A DNA stretch of 64,000 bases from Shimia sp. CNT1-13L.2 (GTDB lineage: Bacteria; Pseudomonadota; Alphaproteobacteria; Rhodobacterales; Rhodobacteraceae). The stretch is from assembly GCF_024331145.1 (NCBI RefSeq), contig NZ_JANDJO010000001.1, forward strand, positions 732,904 through 796,903, read 5' to 3'. Below the pieces are notes generated by a model that searched no databases, was not told where the DNA came from, and saw only the letters and a program-made list of their open reading frames with translations. The position numbers and the translations under genes were made by a program. Below, piece after piece: positions 62,293 through 64,000 of the stretch (position 1 is the first letter of the stretch; each line of letters opens with the position of its first letter).

Positions 62293-63261
62293 TTACGCCG
62301 CGAAGGGAACACCCAGTCGGTCACCAAGCTTTTTTGTCCGTGCTCCGGGATTGGCCGCCCCCGCTTCCGAAAGGCTTTCCAAGGCACGGTTCAGGAACCG
62401 CAGGTCTTCGCGCTTCTCAAACAGCTTCGGGGCCGATTTCTCGCCAACCAGCGCGGTAAAGCTGGTCTGAACCTCGTCGCAGTACACAAGGTCAGGATCG
62501 TTCAGCATGACGATCAGATCGCTCTGCATCTCGCTCGTGGCCGGAATCTTGTGGCGATTGCCCACACACAGGAATGTGCCGTTGCCCACATAAGACATGA
62601 AGGCCTGCGCACCACACAGAAGGTCCGCGAGAACCTCTGCGATGTCGGTAAGCACATAGGTGAACTCACCCTCACCCGATCCTGCGTGCACTGCGCTAAG
62701 CTCCGGAATGTTGATCGCAACCGCGGCCAGCGGGAAATGCTTCTGCTCAAGGTTGATGAGCACATAGTTTTCAAGGATCGCGCTATTGACGAAGCCACGG
62801 ATTTCCGTGATCGCAATCGGTTCGGAGAACGGCGGCTTCGGCTTGGCCTGTGCAGTAACTGCCGCCTGGCTGGCACGTTTGGTTTCCGCCTGAAGACGGT
62901 CCGCAAGCCGGATGCGTGTAATCAATTCGGTGGTATCGAACGGCTTGGTCACATAGTCCGTGGCACCCGCCGAGAATGCGCGACCGATGTAATCCTGGTT
63001 GTTCATCGCGGTGATCATAACGACCGGAGTGTCCTTATACTGGACCATGTTCCGGACGTCGCCACACAGCTCGATCCCGTCCTTGCCCGGCATCTGGATA
63101 TCGAACATGAAGCAATCAAAGGGCTGCGCCGCCGCCTGGATCTTTTCGAGACCGTCTTCGCCGCTTTCCGCCTGGGTGACGTCCTCATAACCGTGCGCGG
63201 TCAGAATCTCGACCAGCAGTTCACGGATCAGCTCATCGTCATCCACTACAAGAATTTTCAT
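62293..63261 (-). CDS. Response regulator with decayed GGDEF-like output domain (relative of the 40433 gene)
   Basis: 322 residues from ATG 63261 (GGAGACAGAG upstream). The receiver is intact: D8/D9, D54 (MFDIQMPG), T84, K106. The C-terminal half follows the GGDEF fold (LAAVAINIPELSAV, VLTDIAEVLADLL, AFMSYVGNGTFLCVG), but the signature is VGNGTF, so it is not catalytic. It shares domain order and spacing with the protein encoded at 40433-41398. It lies next to the hpt-kinase operon, 237 nt upstream. Confidence 0.8.
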   Translation of the reverse strand: MKILVVDDDELIRELLVEILTAHGYEDVTQAESGEDGLEKIQAAAQPFDCFMFDIQMPGKDGIELCGDVRNMVQYKDTPVVMITAMNNQDYIGRAFSAGATDYVTKPFDTTELITRIRLADRLQAETKRASQAAVTAQAKPKPPFSEPIAITEIRGFVNSAILENYVLINLEQKHFPLAAVAINIPELSAVHAGSGEGEFTYVLTDIAEVLADLLCGAQAFMSYVGNGTFLCVGNRHKIPATSEMQSDLIVMLNDPDLVYCDEVQTSFTALVGEKSAPKLFEKREDLRFLNRALESLSEAGAANPGARTKKLGDRLGVPFAA

Positions 63262-63591
63262 CTCTGTCTCCAACAAACCGGATCCCAGTACCTGCTTCTG
63301 CACACTGCTTTTGATCCGTCGCCGGCCCTTTCAGGGCTCACCGCCTGTCGGTTTTCGCGCTTACCCGACTCTGGCGGCCTTGTGATTCATCTAAAAGGAG
63401 AAATGTGGCGCGAATTTGGCCGCATGTGGAAATATTCGCCTCAAACGGGAATATTGTCTTCAGTGCGGAAACAAAGGTGGTGGCCAATTTCATACAAATA
63501 CACGTAGCGGAAAAGTCAGTTCGGCTTGCGCGGTCAATCTGATTTGTCGATAGTTGACGCTAGATAACGCCATTTGATTTTGGAGATTTCG
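63262..63591. other. Divergent intergenic region (no gene seen)
   Basis: 330 nt between the response regulator and the RTX gene. It holds a GCCCT-TTC-AGGGC mini-hairpin (63325-63337). No CtrA box, CAAGAAT element or coding frame was found. Confidence 0.45.
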
Positions 63592-64000
63592 ATGCCCCCC
63601 ATTCTTGTAAACGGCACCCCCAATAATGACACCATCAACCGCACCGGAGACATCGGCAACTATGTGATCGATGGCGGCGCGGGCAACGATACTCTTTATG
63701 GCGGCGTTTTTGATGACACACTCCTTGGCGGCACCGGCAACGACTCCCTCTACGGCAACGGCGGCGATGACTCGATTGATGCCGGGGCGGGCAATGACAA
63801 GGTCTATGTCAGCGACATCGATGGCAATGACACGCTGATCGGCGGGGCGGGCAATGACTTCCTCGAACTGGATCGCAGCACACACGACACCCAGTTTAAT
63901 GTCACCTTTGATGCTGGCACGCCCGGTCTGATCCAACTCGCCGACGGCACCGAGTTCTCGGGCTTTGAGCAAGTCTACTTTTATGCAGGGAACGCGGATG
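63592..64000 (+). CDS. RTX-type calcium-binding protein, 5' part (continues past window)
   Basis: 136 residues visible, open to the edge. Starting MPPILVNGTPNNDTINRTG, it contains several glycine-rich nonapeptide repeats of the GGxGxDxL type (GGAGNDTLYGG, GGTGNDSLYGN, GGDDSIDAGAGND, GGAGNDFLEL). These form a calcium-binding beta-roll in type I-secreted proteins. GGAG lies 6 nt before the ATG. The function of the full protein cannot be told; no transporter gene is visible. Confidence 0.88.
   Translation, partial: MPPILVNGTPNNDTINRTGDIGNYVIDGGAGNDTLYGGVFDDTLLGGTGNDSLYGNGGDDSIDAGAGNDKVYVSDIDGNDTLIGGAGNDFLELDRSTHDTQFNVTFDAGTPGLIQLADGTEFSGFEQVYFYAGNAD

Noticed and set aside
61669..63507. A 612-codon plus-strand frame opposite the kinase start, hpt and response-regulator genes
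   Set aside because: The minus strand encodes clear Hpt and receiver motifs with ribosome sites; the plus frame has no family features and spans intergenic DNA.

Overview
The window comes from an alphaproteobacterial chromosome, most likely Rhodobacterales (Roseobacter/Rhodobacter group). Supporting signs are the rpsT-dnaA-dnaN-recF-gyrB order, a flagellar cluster with FlaF, FlbT, MotE-type and DUF6468 genes, a MucR/Ros zinc-finger regulator, several perfect CtrA-type boxes (TTAA-N7-TTAA), and GC-rich coding sequence with AT-rich promoters. No insertion sequence, prophage, CRISPR array, rRNA or tRNA was seen.

1-9.2 kb is housekeeping sequence: the 5' part of a soluble lytic transglycosylase (reverse), dapA, a PhnZ-like HD oxygenase, ubiB and ubiE (reverse), a small membrane protein, mutM, an enoyl-CoA hydratase, a family-2 glycosyltransferase and rpsT. 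9.2-16.1 kb is the replication block dnaA-dnaN-recF-gyrB.

16.2-58 kb is a nearly complete flagellar gene cluster that begins right after gyrB. It opens with an unusual short sigma-70-family factor, then fliK-flgD, facing flgF-flgG-flgA-flgH-fliL-like. Next come a secreted TPR protein, flgE-flgK-flgL, an atypical OmpR/CtrA-like regulator, flgI-flgJ(rod cap)-flgN-like, flagellin, fliI, flgB-flgC-fliE-fliQ-transglycosylase-flhA-fliR-flhB, and a response regulator with a decayed GGDEF-like domain. The cluster continues with fliL-fliM-DUF6468-motE-like, the divergent fliF-fliH-fliN-fliP and then fliG, the DUF1217-flbT-flaF operon, a second atypical OmpR-like regulator, mucR, motB, an unknown membrane protein, motA and fliJ-like. 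Export apparatus, MS/C ring, rod, P and L rings, hook, junction proteins, filament and stator genes are all present. FliD and the chemotaxis core (CheA, CheW, MCPs) are not in the window.

57.9-63.3 kb is a reverse-strand signalling block: a CheY-like protein, a large kinase with a PhnD-type periplasmic domain, an Hpt protein, and a second response regulator related to the one after flhB. The window ends in the start of an RTX calcium-binding protein.

Two cis-element families run through the motility region. Six TTAA-N7-TTAA boxes sit in five promoters (sigma gene, flgI, flagellin, flaF operon, Hpt/kinase operon). A second AT-rich element, CAAGAATWA, recurs, often paired, in six flagellar intergenic regions. 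Together with the sigma factor, two degenerate-receiver regulators, MucR, FlbT/FlaF and paired leader hairpins on the flagellin mRNA, they suggest a layered and partly undescribed flagellar regulatory circuit.
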